The translations under genes were made by a program, and so were the position numbers. This document shows, in pieces, positions 1 to 10,165 of a stretch of 64,000 nucleotides of DNA. Each line of letters opens with the position of its first letter. Within the stretch, counting starts at the first letter, position 1. The stretch is from Corallium rubrum (taxonomy: Eukaryota; Cnidaria; Anthozoa; Scleralcyonacea; Coralliidae): assembly GCA_964035015.1 (NCBI GenBank), contig OZ036008.1, positions 1,118,501 to 1,182,500 of the forward strand, given 5' to 3'. The notes beneath the pieces are model-generated. The model saw only the letters and a program-made list of their open reading frames with translations. It made no database searches and was not told the origin of the DNA.

Positions 1-225
1 AGCCACAGCCACAGCCACAGCCACAGCCACAGCCACAGCCACAGCCACAGCCACAGCCACAGTCACAGTCACAGTCACAGTCACAGTCACAGCCACAGTC
101 ACAGTCACAGTCACAGTCACAGTCACAGCCACAGTCACAACCACAGCAGCAACAGCAGCAACAGCAGCGACAGCAGCGACAGCAGCGACAGCAGCGACAG
201 CAGCGACAGCAGCAGCAGCAGCAGC

Positions 226-271
<46 letters not shown>

Positions 272-293
272 GCAACAGCAGCAATACAACAAT

Positions 294-325
<32 letters not shown>

Positions 326-330
326 CCAAA
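1..330. repeat. Composite trinucleotide/hexanucleotide microsatellite
   Basis: Bases 1-130 are AGCCAC/AGTCAC hexamers. From about 131 the array passes into CAGCGA, CAG and then CAA repeats up to about 330. The long homopolymeric valine/leucine reading frame on the minus strand is only the repeat read in frame and is not a gene. Confidence 0.97.
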
Positions 331-473
331 GTCGTTCCCTTTTGGTTAGATGATATATTATGCATGCAAAAACGTATTCTAATTTTTGGATTAAAGTTCA
401 TGTATAAAAGGCAAACTATACGCTCGGTAGTCTCGCATTTTCTGTCTACTCCGCCGCTTATACATGGAAAGAT

Positions 474-1370
474 ATGTTTTCGAGACGTCCAGCAAAGGAA
501 CTCGATTCGAAGACTGTGCAGACCTCTCTTCGGGCTGATATCTTAAGCCTAGTAAGTTAACAATTTGAAAGATTTATATAAACCCTTCTCTACTTTTGTT
601 TATCCAACGTTTACATTCTGATTTGTTTTATTTTGTTTTGGAAAATAGATTGCTAAGAATCTTCAGGCCGTGGCATGTCGTGCAGTTTGGAGAGTGAAGG
701 AAGACGACCTCGAACTCGCAAAGCAACAAATTTGCTCCAAACGTTTAGAGCTTGACGACGTCCTTGCGAAGATCGATGGAGTACAGTTCTTCATTTCTAG
801 TATAACGGCCCTTTCATCAAACGCAAAATGTCGTAGGAATCAGAACGCGGGTGATAAAAGAAAAGATGTCGTCTACCCCGCCGTGGCGTACTTTATTGTT
901 TTCCGTAAAAAGGCAACGTGTGATGAAAACATAATCTTCTCCAGCCTTCACAACGAAGACATGGACGTCACCATCTCCCCAATCACAACACGATCAAACA
1001 ATTGTCCATATTCTGGACCAAAGCAGATCCAAACATCGATGCCTGGATGCTGGTAGCTGGTAGACGACGTGAAGTTTTTGATCTGGATACATTCGTTACC
1101 TCATACCCCGACGCTATAAAGTACGTCCATCGAGTACGAGAAATGGCGAAAGTTTACGTCTTGCCGCCTTCTTGCCCCATCGTTCAGGCCACTGAAAAAG
1201 CTAAAGAACAGGGACAAACTACAAAAGAAACCGAAAAAGAGGAAGAAGAAGAAGACAATGTTGACAGTCAGGGTCTACCACTTCGCCCGCAGCTAAGTTC
1301 CACAACATATTGGACAAAAATCAAAGGATGGAGACCATGGCGAAACTCCAAAATTCGATTTCCCTTGTAA
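474..1370 (+). pseudogene. Candidate two-exon gene of unknown function, frame-broken
   Basis: I do not recognise this protein. An ATG at 474 opens 26 codons ending at 551, directly before a perfect donor GTAAGT at 552. An acceptor (AAAATAG) ends at 648, and the frame continues in phase from 649 to a stop at 1056, giving a basic, lysine-rich product. The overlapping frame 1002-1370 encodes a further acidic, Glu-rich stretch of 122 residues with a plausible folded part (about 60 residues) before the charged tail. The two halves probably belonged to one product separated by a frameshift near 1000, or by a second splice I cannot place. Gene or transposon origin is undecided; the 97-bp intron is inferred from consensus sites only. 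Confidence 0.35.
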
Positions 1371-1630
1371 ATAATACATTTGTTGACTGTATATTTTTTT
1401 GTGAACTTTGTAAAATTGGGTGTGTCTTTATTTTGACTATAATGACAATATACTTTACTGCAATTTGTAAGCTAGTATAACCAGTGATTATGAATATTAA
1501 TCAAGTTATATGTCTTATTTGCATTATGTAATCTCGTTACTTTAAAAAATTCCAGATTTTTCTGAGTCTAAATTAAAATTTAGAGCATGTTTTTTAAACC
1601 ACGATAACAAGTATTAACATTGGTTTGCAT
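1371..1630. other. AT-rich stretch without recognisable features
   Basis: No ORF, repeat or RNA gene is visible between the candidate gene and the satellite cluster. Confidence 0.6.
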
Positions 1631-3858
1631 ATGGTAGCCGATCCTTTCCATATGGTAGCCGGGAAGACGGTGTTTATGAATACTAATTAAGTTACATATC
1701 TAATTTACATATACATTCTCCCGAATTAAATATAACCCTCTTTTCTCAAAGAAAAACAACAATTTTCACAGTGGGAACGCTTTGTTCAGATTCAGTAATC
1801 TGAAGTAAAAGTTAGGCAGTAAATGCTATACCGTAAGGTCCGCTTTCTTCAAGATGTGTACATTTGTGGTATGGAAAATTACGATTACCTCACCACCATA
1901 CAATGGAACCATGAACCCTAACCTTAATCACAAACCGGGGAAGTTTGTGGTATGGAAAATTACGATTACCTCACCACCATACAATGGAACCATGAACCCT
2001 AACCCTAATCACAAACCGGGAAGTTTGTGGTTTGGAAAATTACGATTACCTCATCACCATACAATGGAACCATGAACCCTAATCCTAATCACAAACCGGG
2101 GAAGTTTGTGGGAAGGAAAATTGCGATTACCTCACCACCATACAATGGAACCGTGCGATAAACGTTCTCGATTTGTGATTAGGGTTAGGGTTCATGGTTC
2201 CATTGTATGGTGGTGAGGTAATCGTAATTATCCGTCTCACAAACTTTCCCGGTTTGTAATTAGGGTTAGGGTTTATGGTTCCATTGTATGGGGGTCAGGT
2301 AATCGTAATTTTCCATACCACGACCCCACAGGTCTGATTCACAGTAGAAATTTTAGGCAACGATTTTTTGAGGGACTTCAGATGATAATATGATCATTTT
2401 TTAAACGATAACACGTTTACACATTCGTATTCAAAGTCTAAATTAATATAAATAATAGTTAGTCCTATTTCCAATGAAGACGTTTATATATTCTGACTCA
2501 CCGGCTACCTCAGCTCCGTAGCCGGTCGTTTACATATGGTAGCCAGTGGTTTCCATATGGTAGCCGGTCGGTAGCCGGGTAGACGGTGGTTATGAATACT
2601 AATTAATTTAAGTTAAATCTAATTTACATAGGTTTCTAATTACTATTCTGACCCTCCGGCTACCTTAGCTCGGTAGCCGGTTGTTTCCATATGGTAGCCG
2701 GTCGTTTCCATATGGTAGCCGGTCGGTAGCCGTTCAATTTAACAAGGTTTTAACTGGTCCGGGTAGACGGTGGTTATGAATACTAATTAGTTTAAGTTAA
2801 ATCTAATTTACATAAGTTTCTAATTAAATTTCTGACCCACCGGCTACCTTAGCTCGGTAGCCGGTCGTTTCTATATGGTAGCCGGTCGGTAGCCGTTCAA
2901 TTTAACAAGGTTTTAACTGGTAGCCGGGTAGACGGTGGTTATGAATACTAATTAATTTAAGTTAAATCTAATTTACATAAGTTTCTAATTACTATTCTGA
3001 CCCACCGGCTACCTTAGCTCGGTAGCCGGTTGTTTCCATATGGTAGCCGGTCGTTTCCATATGGTAGCCAGTCGGTAGCCGTTCAATTTAACAAGGTTTT
3101 AACTGGTAGCCGGGTAGACGGTGGTTATGAATACTAATTAATTTAAGTTAAATCTAATTTATATACATATTCTCCCGAATTAAATATGACGTCTTTTCTG
3201 AAAGAAAAACAACAATTTTGACAGTGGGAACACTTTGTTCAGATTCAGTAATCTGAAGTAAAAGTTAGGCAGTAAATGCTTTCCCGTAAGGCCCACTCTC
3301 TTCAAGATGTGTGCATTTGTGGTATAGAAAATTACGATTACTTGACCCCCATACAATGCAACCACGAACCCTAACCATAATCACAAAGCCAGGAAGTTTG
3401 TGGTATGGACAATTACGATTACCTGACCCCCATACAATGGAACCATGAACCCTAACCCTAATCACAAACCGGGGAAGTTTGTGGGATGGAAAATTGCGAT
3501 TACCTCACCACCATACAATGGAACCATGAACCCTAGCCCTAATCACAAATCGAGAACGTTTATCGCACGGTTTTGTGATTAGGGTTAGGGTTCATGGTTC
3601 CATTGTATGATGGTGAGGTAATCGTAATTTTCCATCCCACAAACTTCCCCGGTTTGTGATTAGGGTTAGGGTTCATGGTTCCATTGCATGGTGGTGAGGT
3701 AATCGTAATTTTCCAAACCACAAACTTCCCCGGTTTGTGATTAGGGTTAGGGTTCATGGTTCCATTGTATGGTGGTGAAGTAATCGTAATTTTCCATACC
3801 ACAAACTTCCCCTGTTTGTGATTAGGGTTAAGGTTCATCGTTCATGGTTCCATTGTAT

Positions 3859-4126
3859 CATAGTCAATCGAGATATATGGTCTGGAAACTCGGCAAACTT
3901 CAAAGCGCCTATAATGACCGTGCACATCCTTTGTTTTAGGTTTATTAATATTTAAATAGCACGGTTGAGTGATTGAACTGAAACGTTGCTATTGGACAAT
4001 CCGTTCATTATACTAAAATACAATGTGTTCAGTGACCGTGCGCCGTGCACAAAAATGCATAAAGGCGAACAAAAAGATAGACCAAAGACTTTAGCTGAGT
4101 TTCCAGACCATATCTCGATTGACTAT
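3859..4126. mobile_element. MITE copy 1 (8-bp target duplication)
   Basis: A 268-bp element with terminal inverted repeats ATAGTCAATCGAGATAT / ATATCTCGATTGACTAT. It is flanked by the perfect 8-bp direct repeat CATTGTAT (3851-3858 and 4127-4134), which is a site in the satellite unit. There is no coding capacity. The 8-bp duplication fits hAT or P-type transposases; the superfamily is not established. Relative to copy 2 it lacks about 31 bp internally. Confidence 0.8.
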
Positions 4127-4532
4127 CATTGTATGGGGGTCAGGTAATCGTAATTGTCCATACCACAAACTTCCTGGGTTTGTGATTATGGTTAGGGTTC
4201 GTGGTTGCATTGTATGGGGGTCAAGTAATCGTAATTTTCTATACCACAAATGCACACATCTTGAAGAGAGTGGGCCTTACGGGAAAGCATTTACTGGCTA
4301 ACTTTTACTTCAGATTACTGAATCTGAACAAAGTGTTCCCACTGTCAAAATTGTTGTTTTTCTTTCAGAAAAGACGTTATATTTAATTCGGGAGAATATG
4401 TATGTAAATTAGATTTAACTTAAATTAATTAGTATTCATAACCACCGTCTACCCGGCTACCAGTTAAAACCTTGTTAAATTGAACGGCTACCGACCGGCT
4501 ACCATATGGAAACGACCGGCTACCGAGCTAAG

Positions 4533-4831
4533 CATAGTCAATCGAGATATATGGTCTGGAAACTCGGCAAACTTCAAAGCGCCTATAATGAGCTGTGATC
4601 TTATGTTGAACCGTACCTTACACCGTGCACATCCTTTGTTTTAGGTTTATTAATATTTAAATAGCACGGTTGAGTGATTGAACTGAAACGTTGCTATTGG
4701 ACAATTCGTTCATTATACTAAAATACAATGTGTTCAGTGACCGTGCGCCGTGCAGAAAAATGCATAAAGGCGAACAAAAAGATAGACCAAAGACTTTAGC
4801 TGAGTTTCCAGACCATATCTCGATTGACTAT
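4533..4831. mobile_element. MITE copy 2 (8-bp target duplication)
   Basis: Second member of the same MITE family, 299 bp, inserted in the GGTAGCCGG repeat. The flanks are GAGCTAAG (4525-4532) and GAGCTAAT (4832-4839), 7 of 8 identical. It retains an internal segment of about 31 bp that copy 1 lost. An uninterrupted version of the target is present near 4996. Confidence 0.78.
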
Positions 4832-5178
4832 GAGCTAATGTAGCCGGTGGGTCAGAATAGTAATTAGAGACTTATGTAAATTAGATTTAACTTAAATTAA
4901 TTAGTATTCATAATCACCGTCTACCCGGCTACCAGTTAAAACCTTGTTAAATTGAACGGCTACCGACCGGCTACCATATGGAAACGACCGGCTACCGAGC
5001 TAAGGTAGCCGGTGGGTCAGAATAGTAATTAGAAACTTATGTAAATTAGATTTAACTTAAATTAATTAGTATTCATAACCACCGTCTACCAGGCTACCAG
5101 TTAAAACCTTGTTAAATTGAACGGCTACCGACCGGCTACCATATGGAAACGACCGGCTACCGAGCTCAGGTAGCCAGT

Positions 5179-5920
5179 AGTTTGGAATATATTAACTTCT
5201 TTATTTGTTCCTATGAGAGGAAACAAACGGAACGAAATAACCTTTAAAATAAGGAAAGAGGTCCTATTTAAAGCGGTCTAGCTCATGCGGAACTACTTGT
5301 TCTTAATTTAAGCCCGTTCCTATTTTTGCATATCGGAACAAAACATTCCCCAATTTAAATGAGAACGAAACGTTCCACTTGAATATGTTCCTTTTCAGAA
5401 GGTACAAACGCAGCGAGTTCCGAAATCTAAGCGGTACAAAAAGTTCCTCTAGATGCCGTTCCTAAAATCAAAACAAAGCACTTCTAACCTTAAGCCGGAA
5501 TTTAAATTTCGTTCTCATTTAGTCATAACCGCACCCAATATTCTGTTTAACCGATTGTTATAACCCCAGTAGACCCATAAACCTTTCTTATCGACGGTTT
5601 ATCGTAAAAACAAAGCAGTGGCGAACACTACAACACAACAAATAAGAACAAATATAAGGAAATGAGGACAACAATAACAATATACACGGTAAATAATTTG
5701 GCAGGGTTACCGCAACCGCTAGTTGGCAATTACTGCGGGCCCAAAATATAAATAACAACAACAACAACAACAATAACCACATAGTCAACACGAAAACAAC
5801 TAACAACGACGCTTTTTCGGTGTGTGAACAAACGAAAGCCTGACCCTGATATTCATGACCCTGTCACTGAGCTTAATCCTAACCGTAAAATACATACAGT
5901 ATTAAGGAAATAAGGGATGT
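5179..5920. other. Non-coding stretch with a short CAA tract
   Basis: An AT-rich region with a (CAA)n tract near 5753-5775. It contains scattered GGAAC/GTTCC-type words, but I cannot resolve them into a repeat unit. No supported ORF. Confidence 0.5.
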
Positions 5921-5921
5921 G

Positions 5922-6305
5922 ATGTCTAAACGTCAAAAAAATCGCGATAAAATCCTACAACAAATTCATAATTTTAAGGAAGAAACCCGTGAATCCCTAC
6001 AAACGAAGCAAATCTCATCATTTGAATATTTAAACATCGAGCAGAAAGAAAATGCAAGTGGGAATATAATAAACCAAAAATCTCTAGTTGGTATTAGGAA
6101 TGACATTAATAATACAAGTAACAAAAGAAACGATCTCAATACTTGTGACGCACCGCTGAGTCCTATTGTTGATAATACAATAACTTGCTGTGAGTTATTT
6201 TCAAATAGCCCTAGGACTAAATTATTTGTCAGCAATGAAGCCAAAGTTGCAGCGCAATTACAAGATTACCGAAGCAAGCGCATCAAAAGGCTTTCAAATC
6301 ACTGA
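5922..6305 (+). CDS. Unidentified ORF, Lys/Asn-rich
   Basis: The ATG at 5922 opens a reading frame of 127 residues with a basic start (MSKRQKNRDK). The product is hydrophilic, has no membrane segment and matches no family I recognise. Near its end it has a segment (KVAAQLQDYRSKR) that recurs in altered form (KVEAAHLQDYGSK) in the next frame downstream, so the two ORFs probably derive from one longer protein with internal repeats. This may be a decayed transposable-element protein. Confidence 0.3.
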   Translation: MSKRQKNRDKILQQIHNFKEETRESLQTKQISSFEYLNIEQKENASGNIINQKSLVGIRNDINNTSNKRNDLNTCDAPLSPIVDNTITCCELFSNSPRTKLFVSNEAKVAAQLQDYRSKRIKRLSNH

Positions 6306-6328
6306 ATAATTGTCCACCCTCTAACACA

Positions 6329-6731
6329 TTGCTGGGTTATATTGGTGGTGAGATCAACAATGGCAGCGAGTTGTGTTTAGAAACTCCTCATATCCTTCCA
6401 CCAGCCAACGACGAAGACAAGGTTGAAGCGGCACATCTGCAAGATTATGGAAGTAAGGAAGTGTATAAGAAATTACAGTCCGCACAACCAAGTAAACATC
6501 AGCACTGGCGATTAACGAACCATCCACCTTCACACGTGAAGGAAACCTGGTTTCCCGATGACAATGGTCTTGTGACTCTTGGGAGACGAAGTCAACGTCA
6601 AGCACGTAAGAAAAGGCTGAATAAATTATCAAACTGCATTTCTATCCAGACCACTATACAAGGAAATAAAGAAAATAATAGCTGTTTAAAGTCTCCTACA
6701 CTTGCAAGTATTGGTTTAATAAATGCTCGTA
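6329..6731 (+). pseudogene. Unidentified ORF continuing 5922-6305, fused into a SINE
   Basis: An open frame starting at a non-ATG codon, in a different frame from the preceding ORF, with the related LQDYGSK segment and a basic RRSQRQARKKR patch. Its last residues (from about 6732) are read from the inserted 5S-SINE, so the natural C-terminus is lost. I do not recognise the protein family. Confidence 0.3.
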
Positions 6732-7055
6732 GGGAAGCACGGTTGGCGTGTGCTGTTAGGGCGCTGCCTCTCACCAATAGTTAAGCCCGGTTGGACGGGG
6801 TTAGTACTTGGATGGGTGACCGTCTGGGGCCTGTTCTCGAGCTTGAGACTTATTTGAGTAGAGTTTAGTTGGTCTCTCCTGTGCTTCGAGGGTTTTTCAC
6901 TGGGTTCTCCGGTTTTCCTCCCTCCGTAAAATCAACACCTAGGTCTTAGCTGTAATTCGTGAGCCGATGATTATTGCATATGAGCATATGATTATTGTAT
7001 AGAATATGCGCAATATAAATTGTAATATTATGATTATTATTATTATTATTCGTTA
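6732..7055 (+). mobile_element. 5S rRNA-derived SINE, copy 1
   Basis: Positions 6784-6821 match the 3' half of a metazoan 5S rRNA, including the box C-like GTTAGTACTTGGATGGGTGA. This is followed by an unrelated body with GTTTTTCACTGGGTTCTCCG and a 3' end GCGCAATATAAAT before an (ATT)n tail. The 33690-34102 copy has the same organisation. A SINE3-like, 5S-promoted retroposon is the best reading. It is not a functional 5S gene, because the 5' half does not match. Confidence 0.8.
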
Positions 7056-7064
7056 TTTCCTGAG

Positions 7065-7190
7065 GTTGACGAACTTACTTATTTCTTATAACCATAAAGA
7101 ACTTACAGCACTTTTAGATAATAACTCAATGGATTTAGTGGCTATAACAGAGTCGTGGTTACACAACCTTTATTTCAACCTTTATTTCAG
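7065..7190 (+). pseudogene. Fragment of LINE APE-endonuclease domain
   Basis: An in-frame segment (SMDLVAITESWLH) resembles the start of apurinic-type endonuclease domains of non-LTR retrotransposons, where an E in ITESWL is a metal ligand. The equivalent motif in the intact LINE at 58.7 kb reads LDILAINESKL. Only about 40 residues survive, directly after the SINE tail. Confidence 0.55.
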
Positions 7191-7364
7191 ATATAAAATG
7201 GCACCTTCAAGGTCAAATACTTTACATTTACAGAATGGCTGTTAAATAGATAATCAAAGAGCTAACAACTAACTACGATTAAAATTTAACTACAGGTTAT
7301 TGATTTAAATTAAAATAACCAATATTCGCTTGAAAAAAAACTATGCTTAAAACGTTTAGTGTTG

Positions 7365-7370
7365 CATTTG
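7365..7370. repeat. Polinton 1 target-site duplication, left (CATTTG)
   Basis: CATTTG immediately precedes the terminal AGTAGTATAG and is repeated exactly at 23737-23742. Six bases is the usual Polinton duplication length. Confidence 0.95.
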
Positions 7371-7670
7371 AGTAGTATAGAACATGAGGGTATGGGCGCA
7401 CTTTTTTTTTCCCCAACAAAAACAGCCCCCAGATGATCAGATTTAGCAGGGAGGGTCACCCAAAACGGTAAGCTTTTTTAAAAATTTTTTTAAGTATAAG
7501 AAAAAGGGACGAAAAGGGACCCAAACCAAAAAAAAAAATTCTGGAATTCATCAAGAAAGGATGTTTGAAAGGGGAAAATAATTTTCGCGCCTCCAAAACC
7601 CCATTTTCGTCTGCTTATACTTCAAAAAGTGAAAAAAATGACCACCACCCCTTTCAGACGCTTTTGTTGG
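7371..7670 (+). repeat. Polinton 1 left terminal inverted repeat
   Basis: About 300 bp, matched in reverse complement by 23438-23736, from AGTAGTATAGAACATGAGGG to the segment CAGACGCTTTTGTTG. By eye most positions agree, with a cluster of differences around 7445-7475, so the two copies have diverged since insertion or were imperfectly homogenised. Confidence 0.92.
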
Positions 7671-7722
7671 GTTTGATATGAAACACCTCAAAGCGATCAG
7701 GGTTGTTGTTTTAACACACATT

Positions 7723-8310
7723 TCACTTACTCCCCGATTTCTGTTCGGGTACTTTTGTTTTGTGTTGGTACACATGTTTTCCCACAGTTACACCACCAGA
7801 TAGCAGTCCGAGGCATGGTATGTACGGTGTGATCATGGCTATAACCTTACCAACGTCACTTTTTAACAGTTTGTCTTTTTGTAATTCGTTGTCTAGCTCC
7901 TCAGAGCTTTCTACGGCGTCCAAACCACCGAGAACATTGGAGAATCTACTGATTAGTATATCAGTCAGGAATTCATTAGCTCTTTCCATCCTTCTGGCCT
8001 CATATTCAGCGTACAGCTTATCCACAATCTTTACCGACGCCTTTTTTATGTAGCCAACTGACTGAGTTATCTCACCGTTTTCTGATAATTTTATCAGCTC
8101 ACTCCTTTTACTATTGGTGTCATCGGTTGGTGGGGGTGTTGGGCTGGTCTCCTCAGTCTTTTTCAGATCATTGACGAGCTCATCGACGAGGTTGGGGATC
8201 TCAGTGGGTATTTCCGTTTCTGGCTCCCCAACAGATGTCTCAGCTGGTTCTGCAGCAGGTGTCTTGGGTTTTTTCCCGGGTCTCACCGTTTTAGTTTTTT
8301 TTTCAGCCAT
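7723..8310 (-). CDS. Conserved Polinton protein with C-terminal hydrophobic segment
   Basis: 195 residues, homologous to 55514-56029 in element 2, which holds the same position after the packaging ATPase. The N-terminal 70 residues are a Lys/Pro/Glu-rich disordered tail. The conserved part begins near residue 75 (RSELIKLSENGEITQS), contains the well-conserved SNVLGGLDAVE, and ends in a hydrophobic Gly-rich stretch (ITPYIPCLGLLSGGV, about residues 165-180) that could insert in or contact a membrane. The function is unknown; its place at the end of the virion block suggests a minor structural role. The start ATG follows TAGTAAG, a variant of the element-wide start motif, and lies 4 bp after the ATPase stop. 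Confidence 0.75.
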   Translation of the reverse strand: MAEKKTKTVRPGKKPKTPAAEPAETSVGEPETEIPTEIPNLVDELVNDLKKTEETSPTPPPTDDTNSKRSELIKLSENGEITQSVGYIKKASVKIVDKLYAEYEARRMERANEFLTDILISRFSNVLGGLDAVESSEELDNELQKDKLLKSDVGKVIAMITPYIPCLGLLSGGVTVGKHVYQHKTKVPEQKSGSK

Positions 8311-8314
8311 CTTA

Positions 8315-8923
8315 CTACGGACCAGATTTTGGGATAACCACCTTATACGCGTACGGATGCCTTAACATAATCTCAAGCCTAGCGTATTTGTTTTCTTTTA
8401 ACTTTTTAGTTATCCCCATGACGTTTTCACGGTCTAAACCACCAAGGTAGTCATCAGTGATGACCTTCATGTCGGTTTTGTTGGGGTTGTAGAACGTTAC
8501 CAACTTACTGATATTCTCCCTATAAGGTTTTGTGATAGCTGTTAGCTGTTGTGTGATTGCGATAGTTGACAGATTGTAGTGCCGGGCGCTGAAGGCTAAT
8601 TTAACCAACTCACTTGTTCTGTTCTTTACGGGTTGTCCACTGGCACAGTCGTCGAGGACTATCAGTGTTTTGGATCCTTTGAATATCCGAACAACATATT
8701 CTAGTACAATCTCAACGTCGTCCTGACTACAGTCCACAGCGATGAAGTCCGGGTCGGAGGTGTATTTCCAGGTGGTGTAGGTTTTGTTCCAGCTGAACGT
8801 CGGACAGAGCAGAACGATGTAGTCGAAGAACCTGAAGTATCCATCTTCTAACATCCTCAGGAGATACCAGGTTTTTCCACAGGCCGTCATACCAACGATC
8901 AACATATTGAATGGGTGGTCCAT
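8315..8923 (-). CDS. ATP: A32/FtsK-HerA-type genome-packaging ATPase
   Basis: 202 residues, similar to the element 2 protein at 54902-55498. The P-loop is GMTACGKT at residues 11-18. The Walker B strand is LIVLDD at residues 87-92 and is followed by a small-residue segment (CASGQ). Near residue 133 SARHYNLSTIAITQQ corresponds to the conserved Gln-bearing sensor strand of this family. In Polintons and related viruses this ATPase is thought to drive DNA into preformed capsids. The ATG abuts the capsid stop codon (TAAATG), so no intergenic sequence separates the two genes. All catalytic residues are present and the frame is open. Confidence 0.88.
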   Translation of the reverse strand: MDHPFNMLIVGMTACGKTWYLLRMLEDGYFRFFDYIVLLCPTFSWNKTYTTWKYTSDPDFIAVDCSQDDVEIVLEYVVRIFKGSKTLIVLDDCASGQPVKNRTSELVKLAFSARHYNLSTIAITQQLTAITKPYRENISKLVTFYNPNKTDMKVITDDYLGGLDRENVMGITKKLKENKYARLEIMLRHPYAYKVVIPKSGP

Positions 8924-10165
8924 TTAATACTGGATTGATTTTAAGTTCTTATTTACCATGTTTACCAAACCATCACTCAGCACAAAGATCCGACAGACTA
9001 CGTTAGCCACAGTCACCTTCTTAGTAATCTCGACCAGGACCCCAGACTGTGTGTTAACAATTCTTTTTCCGGTCCCAACACTGTCACTGTCCTCAATACT
9101 TCTCAAGTCAATCGCCAGGGCGAAAGCGTCCTTGTAGAACTTCTGGATTGCCATAAACTGATCTGTGTTTTCCTTTCCACCAAACAGTCTTTTAGCCTCA
9201 TCATAGAACCGACTTTTTGGAATCCCCTGACTGAAGACAGCGTTGGGTACACCCTCGATTGTTAGCTTAACACTTTCGATGTTTGGATAGACGTATTCCT
9301 CACTATCAGTTCGGATCTTATTTGTGAACATCATCACAATCCCTTTCATAGACTTCCGTGGGAGGTTAATATGTTCGTTAATCAGGGTTGATCCAGCCAA
9401 CCATTCAGTTGACTTCATCAGCGTTACATGTTCGTAGGACAACGATCGACCAACCGTGTACAGCGAGGCTATCTCACTGGCGATGTCGGTGTTATCAATC
9501 GTCTCATACTCCAGCTCAAGGTTTTCCAGTGTGTACCCATCAACAGATTCACTTGACTGGGCCACCATGATGTCACTCGCTTTCGGTAGGCTAATGACAT
9601 AGCGGAAGTTGTTGTACATCTCAAAGGGAGCATACAGTCCGTGGTCCCCGAGGATCTTATCCAATCTCACCTTCATCCTCACTCCATGGATTGTGAGCAT
9701 TAGAGCGTCAGCTACCTTCTCAACGTCCCCAGAGGAGGCCCCACTGTCGTCCTTAGACATCAACTTTCTCAGGTTCTCTGGACCGATTCCATACCCAACC
9801 ATCTGATCCCTCACACTCTTCGGTAACCAGAGATCCCTGTACACACCGAGGACACTTTCACCCGTGTTGTCGTAAACAGTTTCGCCGGCTAGCTTGACAA
9901 CCAGCCTTTCAACCAGAAGTCTGGAGAGATTGTTTAGGAATCACGACTTGGTGTTCATGTTTTTGAAGTCGAACAGTAAGTGAAAGCTACCCGGGACCAG
10001 ACAACTATCAGGTTTTAGCTTTGGTATGTCGATGTAGAGGTCCTCACCAGGGTTGACTTTGTTGGGGTTCATGGTGATTGTGTGTCTTGTCCGGAGTCCC
10101 TTAATCTCCGACATTCTCGCCCGTCTAAATCCAGGTAACAGCTCTGTCTGACTTCTGTTGGTCAT
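8924..10165 (-). pseudogene. MCP: Major capsid protein (double jelly-roll type), interrupted by one in-frame TGA
   Basis: The frame is open from the ATG at 10165 (start motif TAGTATATG) to the stop at 8924, except for a single TGA at 9941-9943, about residue 75. The intact homologue is the 411-residue protein at 53663-54898. Recognisable shared blocks are the N-terminal PGSFHLLFDFKN strand, VYRDLW, LENLELEYETIDN and NLPRKSMKGIVMMF. The last resembles the F54H12.2-like Polinton capsid family of animals as I recall it. The stop lies in TCGTGA and could be a CpG transition of CGA. Placement between the ATPase and the minor capsid block supports the capsid assignment, which rests on family resemblance and context, not on structure. 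Confidence 0.68.

Larger units (their letters stand above)
1631..5178. repeat. Satellite cluster with TTAGGG-like tracts, arranged as a large imperfect palindrome
   Basis: Two repeat types alternate. The first (about 1855-2330 and 3300-3850) is an approximately 80-bp unit: CCCTAACCCTAATCACAAAC, then a GGAAGTTTGTGG segment, then a CACCATACAATGGAACC segment. The second (about 2500-3180 and 4400-5178) is built on GGTAGCCGG and CATATGGTAGCC with an AT-rich filler. Unit orientation flips near 2150 and again near 3560. The arm around 2505-3445 is matched in reverse complement by about 4127-5175 with only scattered differences. ORFs through this region are repeat translations, not genes. Confidence 0.85.

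Noticed and set aside
135..401. Minus-strand ORF rich in Val and Leu
   Set aside because: Translation of trinucleotide repeats; no gene signals.
1854..3838. Several ORFs with repeated Asn-Pro-Asn-His and Val-Val-Trp-Lys segments
   Set aside because: They are translations of the satellite unit on both strands.
1855..3850. True telomere or telomere end
   Set aside because: TTAGGG-like words occur only as two per 80-bp unit, in both orientations and internal to the window, so this is satellite rather than a chromosome end.
3858..5178. CRISPR-like array of regularly spaced repeats
   Set aside because: Repeats are inverted and nested, spacers are not unique, and the context is an animal genome.
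6784..6821. Functional 5S rRNA gene
   Set aside because: Only the 3' half matches, the sequence continues into a SINE body, and a second copy has the same chimeric structure.
7551..7775. ORF spanning the left terminal repeat of Polinton 1
   Set aside because: Lies mostly in the terminal inverted repeat, has a mirror version at the right end, and overlaps the end of a real gene.
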